Positions 38,549 to 46,316 are shown, numbered from the stretch's first letter. The stretch: DNA of 49,262 nucleotides from a virus (IMGVR_UViG_3300021170_000003:1-49262), one strand, 5' to 3'. The notes: a model not told the origin generated them from the sequence alone. A program made the numbers and translations.

Positions 38549-39400
38549 ATGGCTAAGAGCTTGGAAGAGTTTAGGTGTAGGCAGAGGAGTACACCGGATT
38601 GGATTTTGCCGGGCTTGCTCAAGCGTGGTAATACACTTTTTATTATTGGTGCTCCGAAGAAGGCCTGTAAGAGCTGGCTGATGCTGGCTGCGGCGTGGGA
38701 CTTAAGCGAAGGTGAGCCGGTGTGGGGCCTTAAGCGGAGCGATGGAGAGTACTTGCTGAAGCCCAGCCGACCTATGCGGACGGTCTATCTGGCGCAAGAA
38801 GACACTGAGGATGATGTGCATGATCGGCTCTCAGCTCACTTTAGCCAGGGCCGGGCAGCGAATGATAGGCTGTGGATTGTGCCTAAGAACCTGAAGATTC
38901 GGCTGGACTCGGAGAGGGGGTGTGCGCTGCTGGAGGAAGAGTTGGATGCTGTAGCGAATGGCTGCGGCAAGATTGATCTGGTAATGTTTGATCCGTTTCG
39001 TCGGATGCATCATGGCGATGAGAACGATAGCCTTGCGATTGCCAAGATTTGGGGGGTGCTGGAGTCGGTGCATCGGAGGTATGGGTGCGCTACGATCATC
39101 AGCCATCATACGGTGAAGCCCCCGGCTGATAGGAGCTTGTTTGATCCGACTGACCCGTTTATAGCTAGGGGGAGTGGAGATATCTATGGCGGTGGGGATG
39201 CTTTTATTAATGTGGTGCCAAAGAGGTTGGAGAATGATCCGCCCAGCCGAAAGGTTGCGCTATATTTTGAGAGCAAGCGGGGCAGGCCCTTGGCCCCGGC
39301 GATGGTGAAGGTTCACTTTGATACGGGGGCTGTGGAATGGTTGGGCGCAGCATGGGAGCGAAAAGAACGCGAAGAGGAAGGTCATATTGGCGCTGGTTAA
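38549..39400 (+). CDS. RepA-like RecA-fold ATPase (possible replicative helicase)
   Basis: 283 aa from ATG 38549 after GGGAGGAG. Walker A is GAPKKACKSWL (degenerate P-loop typical of RepA-like proteins), Walker B is LVMFDPF, and RTVYLAQEDTEDDVHDRL and ATIISHHTVKPP give the later hexamer motifs. The end is a short basic helix. Plasmid RepA hexamers unwind DNA; in this phage it may be the helicase or a primase loader. No primase domain is seen. Confidence 0.65.
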   Translation: MAKSLEEFRCRQRSTPDWILPGLLKRGNTLFIIGAPKKACKSWLMLAAAWDLSEGEPVWGLKRSDGEYLLKPSRPMRTVYLAQEDTEDDVHDRLSAHFSQGRAANDRLWIVPKNLKIRLDSERGCALLEEELDAVANGCGKIDLVMFDPFRRMHHGDENDSLAIAKIWGVLESVHRRYGCATIISHHTVKPPADRSLFDPTDPFIARGSGDIYGGGDAFINVVPKRLENDPPSRKVALYFESKRGRPLAPAMVKVHFDTGAVEWLGAAWERKEREEEGHIGAG

Positions 39401-39415
39401 AGGCGGGATTTTGAC

Positions 39416-39452
39416 ATACCTGTATATCTTCTAAAGAAGATATACCTGTATA
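39416..39452. repeat. Palindrome flanked by direct repeats (TATACCTGTATA element)
   Basis: ATACCTGTATA occurs at 39416-39426 and 39442-39452, and between them GTATATCTTCT-AA-AGAAGATATAC is a perfect 11-bp inverted repeat. TATACAGGTATA in the 49-bp repeats (1585, 19390) is the reverse complement of TATACCTGTATA. It lies just after a TTGACA sequence (39411) and before a gene, so it may be an operator or promoter. Confidence 0.75.
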
Positions 39453-39517
39453 AGGAGAGAGTTGAAAGAGTTAGATTTAGAGGAGTGTAAGGCTAGAGAA
39501 TAAAAGGAGAAAATAGG

Positions 39518-39964
39518 ATGATTGCTGGAATAGTAGGTTCTGAGGGGGCTAAGTTTACAGAGCTTGGCCAAGCTGGAGCTAAAGCTAAGATTTATGAGAT
39601 TCTAACCCAGCCGGGAGTGACTGGATTTTGTTCTGGGCATTGCCATTTGGGAGGGATTGATATTTGGACGGAAGAGATAGGCTTAAAGCTTGGGCTGAAG
39701 CCTTTTATATTTGCCCCGAAACAACTTAATTGGACTAATGGCTATAAGCCAAGAAATGAGCTGATTGCTCATACAAGTGATGAGCTTCACTGCATTACGG
39801 TTGATCAGCTTCCACCTGGATTTGCTGGGATGAAGTTTGATTATTGTTACCATTGTATGACTAAAGATCATGTTAAGAGTGGGGGATGCTGGACAGTTAG
39901 ATGTGGCCTTAGATTGAGTAAGCCTGGGTTTTGGCATGTAATTGCTAATGTGGAGGCTATATGA
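39518..39964 (+). CDS. SLOG / DUF2493-like nucleotide-binding protein
   Basis: 148 aa, ATG after AAAAGGAGAAA. GIVGSEGAKFTELG at the start, GFCSGHCHLGGIDIWTEE in the middle and NGYKPRNELIAHTSDEL near 78-94 follow the order of SLOG Rossmann-like proteins. These bind nucleotide ligands; some sense signalling molecules. The last 50 residues contain extra cysteines and histidines (YCYHCMTKDH), perhaps a metal site. Role unknown. Confidence 0.6.
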   Translation: MIAGIVGSEGAKFTELGQAGAKAKIYEILTQPGVTGFCSGHCHLGGIDIWTEEIGLKLGLKPFIFAPKQLNWTNGYKPRNELIAHTSDELHCITVDQLPPGFAGMKFDYCYHCMTKDHVKSGGCWTVRCGLRLSKPGFWHVIANVEAI

Positions 39965-40185
39965 CCTGTGAGTGCGGGATGAAGATGAAGTGTAGGTTTA
40001 GTGTTCCACTCAAGTTTGGGGAGGGTGAAGCAAGGTATAGACATTATAAGTGTGGGAATTGCTTAGAGGAGGCTGAGACTATAGAGATTGATAAGAAGGA
40101 CTTGATGGAAGGAGAGATAAAGGCGGCCCTTGAGAGGGGGCGCAAAGGCCGCTTTAGGTTCTACAAAGCTAAGTCTAAGGGCTGA
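39961..40185 (+). CDS. Small zinc-ribbon protein, 74 aa
   Basis: ATGA overlaps the previous stop. MTCECGMKMKCRF and YKCGNCLEEAET form a four-cysteine zinc ribbon, and the C-terminus is very basic (ERGRKGRFRFYKAKSKG). Likely nucleic-acid binding. Its end overlaps by 11 bases the end of a leftward gene. Confidence 0.6.
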   Translation: MTCECGMKMKCRFSVPLKFGEGEARYRHYKCGNCLEEAETIEIDKKDLMEGEIKAALERGRKGRFRFYKAKSKG

Positions 40186-40690
40186 TCTGATGAGCGCCTC
40201 CGTCGTCTTCCCAAGCTCCAAGGTGACTAGCTTCGTCCGTCTTTTGATAGTCGATAGGAGGCTGGGGGCGTTCTGAATGGGTGTCGAGCCAGTGTTTGGC
40301 TGCTCGGTAGGCGGCGGCTGCTGCTGGGTGCTGCTTGAGCCAATAGCCATTGGTCATATCAAGGCAGATAGCGCGCACAACCTCTGAGGGTATGCCCTTA
40401 CTGAAGTCTAGTCTGTAGGCTTCGTCAACCTTGAGTAAGATACGTTGGGCCTCTGAGTTGAGACGCCCGGCAGCACGAGCCTTGGCAGTCTTCTTGGAGT
40501 ATGGGAGAATGCCTTGGTCTAGTGGATTGTAGGTTGAGACGGCGAAGCAAATGGCTTCTTGGCCGTACCATTGACCAGCTTGGACGGCGACACAACTTAC
40601 AGGAAAGCCGCTGCCAAGTCTTTTACCAGGACTGTTAAGGTCTCCGCTTGAAGGGAGGCGTAAGTAGAAAAAGCTGGGATCGTGAGTCAT
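40175..40690 (-). CDS. Hypothetical protein, 171 aa
   Basis: ATG after AAAGGAGCTTT. Mixed alpha/beta with a helical, alanine-rich C-terminal half (PAAAAAYRAAKHWL). It is the last gene of the leftward ubiquitin-like region and converges on the island. No motif. Confidence 0.5.
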   Translation of the reverse strand: MTHDPSFFYLRLPSSGDLNSPGKRLGSGFPVSCVAVQAGQWYGQEAICFAVSTYNPLDQGILPYSKKTAKARAAGRLNSEAQRILLKVDEAYRLDFSKGIPSEVVRAICLDMTNGYWLKQHPAAAAAYRAAKHWLDTHSERPQPPIDYQKTDEASHLGAWEDDGGAHQISP

Positions 40691-40717
40691 AAAAAGCTCC
40701 TTTAGCTAAGGGTGAGG

Positions 40718-40969
40718 TTAGGCTTCATTAGGCTTGACGATTATGTCAAGCTTGGTGTTAGGTTGGTCTACAGTTAATACATTATTTAGAGCATCGTTGA
40801 CACCAGTATTGTATATGACTTGCAACATGGCGTGGCCTATCTCGATCAGGCGTATGTCGTGATCTTGGCAATAGTTGTTGATAGTGTTCCAGATGGCATA
40901 ACCGAGAGCGTTAATGTGGGTTTTGTTGAGGGTTAAGATTTGAGTGGGCTGAGCATCTTGCTGTGGCAT
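40718..40969 (-). CDS. Hypothetical protein, 83 aa
   Basis: ATG after GGAGACTTAAA. Helical, with IEIGHAMLQVIYNTGVNDALN; no cysteines. A gap of 27 bases to the next gene. Function not recognised. Confidence 0.5.
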   Translation of the reverse strand: MPQQDAQPTQILTLNKTHINALGYAIWNTINNYCQDHDIRLIEIGHAMLQVIYNTGVNDALNNVLTVDQPNTKLDIIVKPNEA

Positions 40970-40999
40970 TTTAAGTCTCCTTTTTAGTTTGGATTGATG

Positions 41000-41314
41000 T
41001 TAGTTACGATCTGATTTTGCTAGTTTGATTGCGTACTTAAACCACGATTCGACTTGAGAAAATTTAGTGGAATGGTGGTCATTAGCACGTATAATACTGC
41101 AAAAGTTAGTTTTTATAGCTACAGCTTTCTCTAGATAGGTCTGGGCTGTATAGTGTGCATTAGGACTGATTTCCATTAATGCACCTATAGGACAAAATTT
41201 TCCATTTGGAGTCCTAAAGTTGAACTTGATCCAATACTCGCCTCGTGGACCAAGTAGCGCTAATGCTTGTTTAAGTAGGTTTGAAGCTTTTAAGTTACGA
41301 TTTAGCTTGGTCAT
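41000..41314 (-). CDS. DUF6197-like small protein, 104 aa
   Basis: The phrase KFCPIGALMEISPNA after a charged helix (LLKQALALLG) resembles small phage proteins called DUF6197. The start follows a (GA)n purine tract and overlaps the stop of the upstream gene (ATGA). The first codons and leader are repeated before the gene at 45714. Unknown function. Confidence 0.5.
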   Translation of the reverse strand: MTKLNRNLKASNLLKQALALLGPRGEYWIKFNFRTPNGKFCPIGALMEISPNAHYTAQTYLEKAVAIKTNFCSIIRANDHHSTKFSQVESWFKYAIKLAKSDRN

Positions 41315-41538
41315 GTCTCTCTCTCTCTCTCTTTCTCTTTGGGCCAGTTTAAGAGTTGGCTCAGTTGGCCCTGCTTAGGCTTTAAATGTGTTTTGACTAA
41401 GGATCGTAGTTGCAAGCGTATGGCTAGTGGGAGGGCTTGTGAGCTTGGTTGAGCTTTAGTCCATCCGGTTAGCCATAAATGATAAGCTATGGCCCAGCGG
41501 CGTTCTTGTGTGGGTAAGCTTGGATAAAGCGTCTTCAA
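41311..41538 (-). CDS. Small basic protein, 75 aa
   Basis: TTG start at 41538, chosen because GAGAGGAGAA lies just upstream and the same context precedes several ATGs here; a GTG at 41556 would put the ribosome site inside the gene. Helical and basic. The purine tract at the end encodes PKEKERERET. Unknown role. Confidence 0.5.
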   Translation of the reverse strand: MKTLYPSLPTQERRWAIAYHLWLTGWTKAQPSSQALPLAIRLQLRSLVKTHLKPKQGQLSQLLNWPKEKERERET

Positions 41539-41586
41539 GGCAGGTTCTCCTCTCACGCTATTAGCTCTAAGGGCTAGGTTTGGGGG

Positions 41587-42657
41587 TTAAGGCTTGGTTT
41601 GGGCTTGCTGGATATCCAGTAGTCCTCTTAAGTCTGCTTGTTGGATACGTTGGTCAAGGATGCGGAGAGCCATCTGAACCGCAGCATCGGTTGGTTTCTT
41701 ACCTTTGCTATCCCTCTTGTCTTGAGGTTGAGGAGAGTCTGGCCTGCCACAGGCTTTACAAAATCTATTGATGCTGATGTTGTGAGAGCAGACCAGCTCA
41801 CCATTTAAGGTATAGAGTATGTCTGCTTTGTTTGAATAGTTCTTGGATTTGGGTTTGATGGTAATTTTACTTTCTAGGTCAGCTAGTACTTTAACTTGAG
41901 CTTCACTAGGGATTAGTTTGATGGAGGCTTCGACACGGCTGAACTCACCACATCGGAGCTTGATGCGAACGACGCATTCCATTTGGCCATTGCGGTTGAT
42001 AACTAGCTCAACCGGAGAGCTAAAATGGTCCCAATCGGTGCCAGAGAAAAAAGCTTTCATGTTAACGTGGCTGTGGATGCGGCCAATGGTGCCTTCTTCT
42101 TTGGACTGGTCGAGGAAGGTGCTTTCAGCGGTAGCTTCTCCAACTTCCTGCTTGTTGAAGTACATCCCCTCCCGGTCGATGTAATGGAGCCATCCATCTT
42201 TCTCGGTAGTGCCTTTTAGGTTGGCAATCCACTCAACGTCGAGCTGGCGGCATAAGAAAATCCACTCGCTATAAAGGTCGAATGGGATTTGGACTTCAGG
42301 CTGAGATGTGACAAGTGGACAGCCCTTAATGTCTTTGCATTCAAATGTAAGTGGTTTATCGGACTTGAGTGTTTCCCTCTCGTTGGGAATTGTCTCCCAG
42401 CCACAGAGCTTACATTTGGTTTCGGTAAGTCTATAAACGATAGGTTTGTTGTAGAGATCACAACTTTGAGTTAAGCAAACTCGTAGAGATTGCTCTGAAA
42501 TATGGAGGTTAGGAGGCGAACTTGTTAGTATCGTAGGCCATCCACAGCTCCTGCAAGAGATTGACTCAACTAAGTTGTAGCTTATAAGCTTACTATAGAG
42601 TTTACAGCTAACTCTGTCACAAAATCTAAGTTCAGTTCTAGCTTGGTTTTGACTCAT
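41587..42657 (-). CDS. JAB/JAMM protease with zinc ribbons (deubiquitinase-like)
   Basis: 356 aa, ATG after AAAGGAGATA. Metal-binding JAMM motif HSHVNMKAFFSGTDWD at 195-210: H195, H197, S205, D208 in exact HxH-x7-SxxD spacing, with E142 (DVEWIANLKG) as the upstream glutamate. Two tandem zinc ribbons precede it (C13/C18..C35/C38 with GW; C61/C66..C82/C85 with GW) and another CxxC ends the chain (C300/C303). JAB enzymes cut isopeptide bonds or mature ubiquitin-like proteins. It belongs to one leftward set with E1- and E2-like genes, so it likely processes or removes the modifier. Confidence 0.8.
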   Translation of the reverse strand: MSQNQARTELRFCDRVSCKLYSKLISYNLVESISCRSCGWPTILTSSPPNLHISEQSLRVCLTQSCDLYNKPIVYRLTETKCKLCGWETIPNERETLKSDKPLTFECKDIKGCPLVTSQPEVQIPFDLYSEWIFLCRQLDVEWIANLKGTTEKDGWLHYIDREGMYFNKQEVGEATAESTFLDQSKEEGTIGRIHSHVNMKAFFSGTDWDHFSSPVELVINRNGQMECVVRIKLRCGEFSRVEASIKLIPSEAQVKVLADLESKITIKPKSKNYSNKADILYTLNGELVCSHNISINRFCKACGRPDSPQPQDKRDSKGKKPTDAAVQMALRILDQRIQQADLRGLLDIQQAQTKP

Positions 42658-42668
42658 AAATATCTCCT

Positions 42669-43217
42669 TTAGTCTAGGGGTGGAATTGATTTGTATTGGG
42701 TTGGGTGAAAGATGAACTTGTTAAACTCAACTGGTACATAGTTGGTGTATTCGATGGCAAATAGCCGACGCCATGCTGGACACTTTACTTTATATGTATT
42801 AATGTCTAAGCCTGTGTTATGGAAGCCATCCCAAATGTTGTGTAGATGGCCGTGGATATTGAGGGTACACCCATTAGGTAGGGTTAGTGCTGGCTCATGT
42901 GTAAGCCAGCAGTTGCGGTACTTAAGGGCTTGACAGGCAAACTGGAAGCCATGATGCATCCACCAGTCTGGGCTGTGCTGCCGGTCGTGGTTGCCAACAA
43001 TCAGAATTTTGCGCCCAGGCAGCCAGGCTAACTGGTTGGTAAAGAGCTGCCATTTACCTATGGCCACGTCGCCCAGGTGAATGATTAGATCATCCTGCTG
43101 GACAAGCTGTGTCCAGTTCTTGATAATCAAGTCAGTGAAGTTGGGTGGGCGGTCACAATAGGTTGCAATGTTCTGGTGGTTGAAGTGTGTGTCTGAGATA
43201 AGCCAAGTGCGGCTCAT
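42669..43217 (-). CDS. Calcineurin-like metallophosphoesterase
   Basis: 182 aa from ATG 43217, which overlaps the previous stop (ATGA); GTG 43232 is less likely. SDTHF (about 8-12), LGDVAIGKW, VGNHDRQHSPDWW, LTHEP and IHGHLH give all metal-binding motifs of the family. Small enzymes of this class dephosphorylate nucleotides or RNA ends. Its place between JAB and E1 genes is of interest; substrate unknown. Confidence 0.8.
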   Translation of the reverse strand: MSRTWLISDTHFNHQNIATYCDRPPNFTDLIIKNWTQLVQQDDLIIHLGDVAIGKWQLFTNQLAWLPGRKILIVGNHDRQHSPDWWMHHGFQFACQALKYRNCWLTHEPALTLPNGCTLNIHGHLHNIWDGFHNTGLDINTYKVKCPAWRRLFAIEYTNYVPVEFNKFIFHPTQYKSIPPLD

Positions 43218-43351
43218 GACGGAGTTCTCCACTTGTTAGTACTTGGATCAATGCCATGTACAGGACAAAATGTATGGTTATCTAACTCAGCACATCTACA
43301 ATCTGGCCTGTTATAACTTTCTTCTGACCATTCTAGTTTTTCATCTGGCAT
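43214..43351 (-). CDS. Cysteine-rich small protein, 45 aa
   Basis: ATG 5 bases after the E1 stop, with GGAG spanning its end. CRC (18-20) and FCPVHG form a possible Cys/His metal site. Overlaps the phosphoesterase start. Translational coupling supports it as real. Confidence 0.55.
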   Translation of the reverse strand: MPDEKLEWSEESYNRPDCRCAELDNHTFCPVHGIDPSTNKWRTPS

Positions 43352-43355
43352 AAGC

Positions 43356-44018
43356 TTATAGCTCCTGAAGTTCGATTTTGTGCGTGGCTGGGTTGAAGCC
43401 AAGCCGGTAGTTGAATGTGTCGGTGTGGAGAGGGTGGACAATGCGATGGACTGCCATTGAAGCAGCCATAATGCATGGCCCAGCCCACACAGGTACCGAG
43501 TTATAGCCACGTTGGCGTTCTGACTCAAGCGTGAACATGGCCGGTGAGTCGGTACAGCCTCCATATTCACCCTCTGCGCTGGCTTCTATGTAGCTTATAT
43601 TGTTGGCTTTGGCATAGTCATAGAGTTCGACGCGGCTGCTATGTTGGTCTGTTGCGGCTACTATCCAATCGCTAGGACAAGTTTTAGCCGTTTCAGGGTA
43701 CCATATCCGATAAAATGTTGATATATTGCAGCGTGGTACTCTGTCTAGTATGATCATGCTTAAGGCATGAACTTTAGGATAGCCTATGGTAGCAGGACCA
43801 TAGGGGAGGCGATTGAGATTGGATGCTTCTATCGTATCACCGTCCCAGATGTAGAGCTGAGGAACGCCAATCATGGCTAAGAGTAGAGCTATCCATGAGC
43901 CGACTCCCCCAACGCCTATGATAGAGACAGCGTTAGGGATAGATAGGTTGAGAGGTTGCTGGCGTTCCAGCCGAGCGGTTTCAAAAGCCTGGGTCTGGAT
44001 CGAGACTAATGAGGTCAT
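43356..44018 (-). CDS. ThiF/E1-like adenylating enzyme
   Basis: 220 aa from ATG 44018, with AAGGAGAAGAAA before it; a longer open frame is a shadow of the upstream gene. GVGGVGSWIA (35-44) binds ATP, WDGDTIEASNLNR (58-70) holds the D-x-D...N-x-x-R set, and AATD (121-124) is the acidic adenylation residue. C155 (GGC) and C182 (GPC) could form a thioester. E1 enzymes adenylate the C-terminus of a ubiquitin-like protein. It has no CxxC zinc pair of MoeB. Located between the E2-like and phosphoesterase genes. Confidence 0.8.
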   Translation of the reverse strand: MTSLVSIQTQAFETARLERQQPLNLSIPNAVSIIGVGGVGSWIALLLAMIGVPQLYIWDGDTIEASNLNRLPYGPATIGYPKVHALSMIILDRVPRCNISTFYRIWYPETAKTCPSDWIVAATDQHSSRVELYDYAKANNISYIEASAEGEYGGCTDSPAMFTLESERQRGYNSVPVWAGPCIMAASMAVHRIVHPLHTDTFNYRLGFNPATHKIELQEL

Positions 44019-45237
44019 TTTCTTCTCCTTGTTCTTCTTGTTGTTGTTGTTCCTGTTCGATTCGAGTATATGGTGAAGTAGTGGGGTTAGGGGTAGGATG
44101 TTCGAGTAGGTTAAGGTCTTCAATTGAATCAGGTTTAGGTAATAAACTTTGTTCACGGTAGCCATAACCAACCTTAAACCAAGGCAATAGACTTCTGGGT
44201 ATGGACCGACGGATTTGAGGGAACCAGGACCTATGATTTGTTTGTAGTAGGCTGGTCATGTTAACGGTTTGCATGGCGCGGTTTATGCTATCAGCCAAGT
44301 GAGTTATAGCTTGAGGGCTTAGTGGCCCATCTGGTGGATCGGATATTTGCATGCAAACACTCGATCTTTTCGCATGAGGTAAATCATAATGTTCAGTTTT
44401 GCTTAACCGCAAGCCTAGCTCATTCAGGGTACGGTTATCGGGAAATAGTTTTATACAAAAGCTTGTATATACAGGCTTATGTTGAATAGCATCCCACACA
44501 TGGACCTTATGATTTACCTCATGCGTAAATCTCGTAATTCTGATAGTGACTGGAAAGTTCAGTAGTAGCTGATAATAGGTTGGGTAAGCGTATGTTTCTG
44601 TGTACGCCCAACATATAGTATATGGTGGTTGCTGTGCCCATTCAGGTATTACATTTAATGTAGCAAGATTATGCTTGAGGGTACTTAGTAACACATTTTT
44701 TTCATGGCATTCAATATTTAATTGTTGTGCTCTTTTGTTAGCATCTTCTATGATTGAGGAAGATTGTTTTTCGGCATTTGCTTTGATAAGTTCTGCTTCA
44801 ATCTTGGCATCGGAAGTGATTTTTTTGCGTAGTCCTGCCAGGGCTTTGGGACCAGCTACAGCAAAGTCGGTGAGATCAAGCTTGAAGATGCCGTTGCCCA
44901 TAGCTAAATAGGCTGGGCTTGAGGCCACAACCAGCTCCTGTTCGACTTGTTGATTGTCAATGAGAATTTCAGCTATAGCTTTGGTTATGGCGTGTGCCCA
45001 TACTTTAACTTTTATCCAGTGAGCATGGGCAAATACGTTATCTAAACTGGTGTTAGCAGAAATGTAGAGATTGCTGCTAATTTTATTCCTGTCTTTAGTT
45101 GTCAGGTGCTTGAGAATTTCAGGTACAGGAGGTACAGGATGTGAGCACTCCATAAGTTTACAGATGTTGTTTAGGCGGCTAATACGAACCTTTACTTTCT
45201 GTGGTTGAGTTGGATTAGATTGTGCTTGGACTGACAT
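43981..45237 (-). CDS. E2-like (ubiquitin-conjugating) protein, candidate
   Basis: 418 aa, ATG after AGAGGAGAATT. A helical N-part with coiled-coil (about 130-195) precedes a domain from about 203 resembling the E2 fold: strands YYQLLLNFPVTIRITRF, then LPHAKRSSVCMQISD with H288 and C295 in the HPN...C relation, GPLSPQAITHLADSINRAMQ as the following helix. The tail is Q/E-rich. No known family is certain. Overlap with the E1 gene (38 bases) and proximity to JAB support a conjugation role. The motif is weak, so this is an inference. Confidence 0.5.
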   Translation of the reverse strand: MSVQAQSNPTQPQKVKVRISRLNNICKLMECSHPVPPVPEILKHLTTKDRNKISSNLYISANTSLDNVFAHAHWIKVKVWAHAITKAIAEILIDNQQVEQELVVASSPAYLAMGNGIFKLDLTDFAVAGPKALAGLRKKITSDAKIEAELIKANAEKQSSSIIEDANKRAQQLNIECHEKNVLLSTLKHNLATLNVIPEWAQQPPYTICWAYTETYAYPTYYQLLLNFPVTIRITRFTHEVNHKVHVWDAIQHKPVYTSFCIKLFPDNRTLNELGLRLSKTEHYDLPHAKRSSVCMQISDPPDGPLSPQAITHLADSINRAMQTVNMTSLLQTNHRSWFPQIRRSIPRSLLPWFKVGYGYREQSLLPKPDSIEDLNLLEHPTPNPTTSPYTRIEQEQQQQEEQGEENDLISLDPDPGF

Positions 45238-45436
45238 AATTCTCCTCTCTTTCTTCTAGTTGTTGAGTATAGGGCTTGATGAGCCTGTAGACAATGCTAC
45301 TTTCGGCGACCCACTCAATACCATAAGTGTCAGCTATAACTACTGCACCATCATTAAGTCGTCGCAGCATGGTGCCTAGTCTAAGCTCAGATGGCGGAAC
45401 TAGATAGAGTGGGTCGCCTGGGTTGAGTTGGTTCAT
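45215..45436 (-). CDS. Small protein, 73 aa
   Basis: ATG after GGAGAAGTCCCC. Contains ELRLGTMLRRLNDGAVVIADTYGIEWV, a small beta-barrel-like pattern. Overlaps the E2-like start by 23 bases. A partner of the conjugation genes is possible; no direct evidence. Confidence 0.55.
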   Translation of the reverse strand: MNQLNPGDPLYLVPPSELRLGTMLRRLNDGAVVIADTYGIEWVAESSIVYRLIKPYTQQLEEREENYVSPSTI

Positions 45437-45459
45437 GGGGACTTCTCCATTTCTAAGCC

Positions 45460-45714
45460 TTAGTCTAGGGCTTTGAGGGGCTTTAGGTCATTACAGACTG
45501 TACAACGCCATCCACCTAAGCCACTAAAGGCTTTCTTGGCAAAGTTATGGAGGCGATTACCGGCTCCAAATAGTGTGTCCTGGGCTTGGGAACCTGCTGT
45601 CATGGTGTTGAATGGGACTAGATATAGCATAGTGTTGCCTTGCCAGCGGGTGCCAGGGGACTTGAGTGGCACAGCTCGAAGACTGATGCAGCCGCACTTA
45701 ATAAGCTTGGTCAT
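45460..45714 (-). CDS. Small zinc-containing protein, 84 aa
   Basis: Start ATG 45714 after a (GA)n tract (a start at 45780 would overlap the next gene). KCGC (7-10) and WRCTVC (69-74) may bind zinc. The leader and MTKL are shared with the gene at 41314. Unknown function. Confidence 0.55.
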   Translation of the reverse strand: MTKLIKCGCISLRAVPLKSPGTRWQGNTMLYLVPFNTMTAGSQAQDTLFGAGNRLHNFAKKAFSGLGGWRCTVCNDLKPLKALD

Positions 45715-45733
45715 GTCTCTCTCTCTCTTTCTC

Positions 45734-45907
45734 TCAGTTATTATTAGGTTTGGCTCGGCTAGGTTTTTCGTCCCAGCCATAGTTATTAGTACCTAATTGG
45801 AATGGTGGAGGAGTCATACCCATTTTGTCTAAGCATGGACCACAATAGCCGGTGCCCATAAATATCCATCGGGTACCACATCCTTTACAAATTCCGTCGT
45901 CTTCCAT
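45734..45907 (-). CDS. Small zinc-ribbon protein, 57 aa
   Basis: MEDDGICKGCGTRW and YCGPCLDKMG give CxxC/CxxC. ATG after TAGAGTTTTATGG; ribosome site is weak (GGAGG lies about 20 bases before). The C-terminus is polar. Small proteins of this kind recur throughout this region. Confidence 0.55.
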   Translation of the reverse strand: MEDDGICKGCGTRWIFMGTGYCGPCLDKMGMTPPPFQLGTNNYGWDEKPSRAKPNNN

Positions 45908-45924
45908 AAAACTCTAGCCTCCTT

Positions 45925-46134
45925 TTAGTCAGTTTTGGTTGAGTGCATAATAGCGTCAGATGTGTTATGGCGCTCATAAGGGCGTTCTAATCGGAGGTCG
46001 TGACAAGCTGCACACTCACGGCGGTACTCACCAGCCTAATCGTCCCATACAATATAGTTGCGCTCGGTGCAAGGACTAATCTCGCGGGTACAGTTGATAC
46101 AATTGTTGTTGGCGGGTTGGAATGCCCAGCTCAT
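45925..46134 (-). pseudogene. Zinc-ribbon gene interrupted by an in-frame amber codon
   Basis: From ATG 46134 the frame reads 32 codons (MSWAFQPANNNCINC...), then TAG at 46036-46038, then 36 codons (AGEYRRECAACHDLRL...) to TAA 45925. NCINC and ECAAC would form one zinc site across the TAG, so the downstream half looks like part of the same protein. ATGA overlaps the previous stop. Either a recent nonsense mutation, a sequence error, or amber read-through. Many other genes here end at TAG, so general recoding is unlikely. Confidence 0.6.
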
Positions 46135-46286
46135 GGCTCCACCTTCTCAATACAATCAACCCCCCAATGAACATAACGAGTTTTCATCTCAATCCTAGCT
46201 AAATTTTCTGCGGCCTCTTGGCTACAAGCTTGTACCTCTACCATTTCCTGATCTGACACATGAAGAAAAACTCGATAAGTAGGCAT
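46131..46286 (-). CDS. Small protein, 51 aa
   Basis: ATG after GGAGACTGAAAACT. Sequence begins MPTYRVFLHVSDQEMVEVQAC, with an alpha/beta pattern reminiscent of a small ferredoxin-like fold, and ends WGVDCIEKVEP. Stop overlaps the next ATG (ATGA), showing translational coupling. Confidence 0.6.
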   Translation of the reverse strand: MPTYRVFLHVSDQEMVEVQACSQEAAENLARIEMKTRYVHWGVDCIEKVEP

Positions 46287-46316
46287 AGTTTTCAGTCTCC
46301 TCTACTCTGAAAGAAT

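Noticed and set aside
44019-44171. Longer N-terminus for the E1-like protein
   Set aside because: The added 51 residues are a shadow of the E2-like gene's Q/E tail; a good ribosome site precedes ATG 44018.
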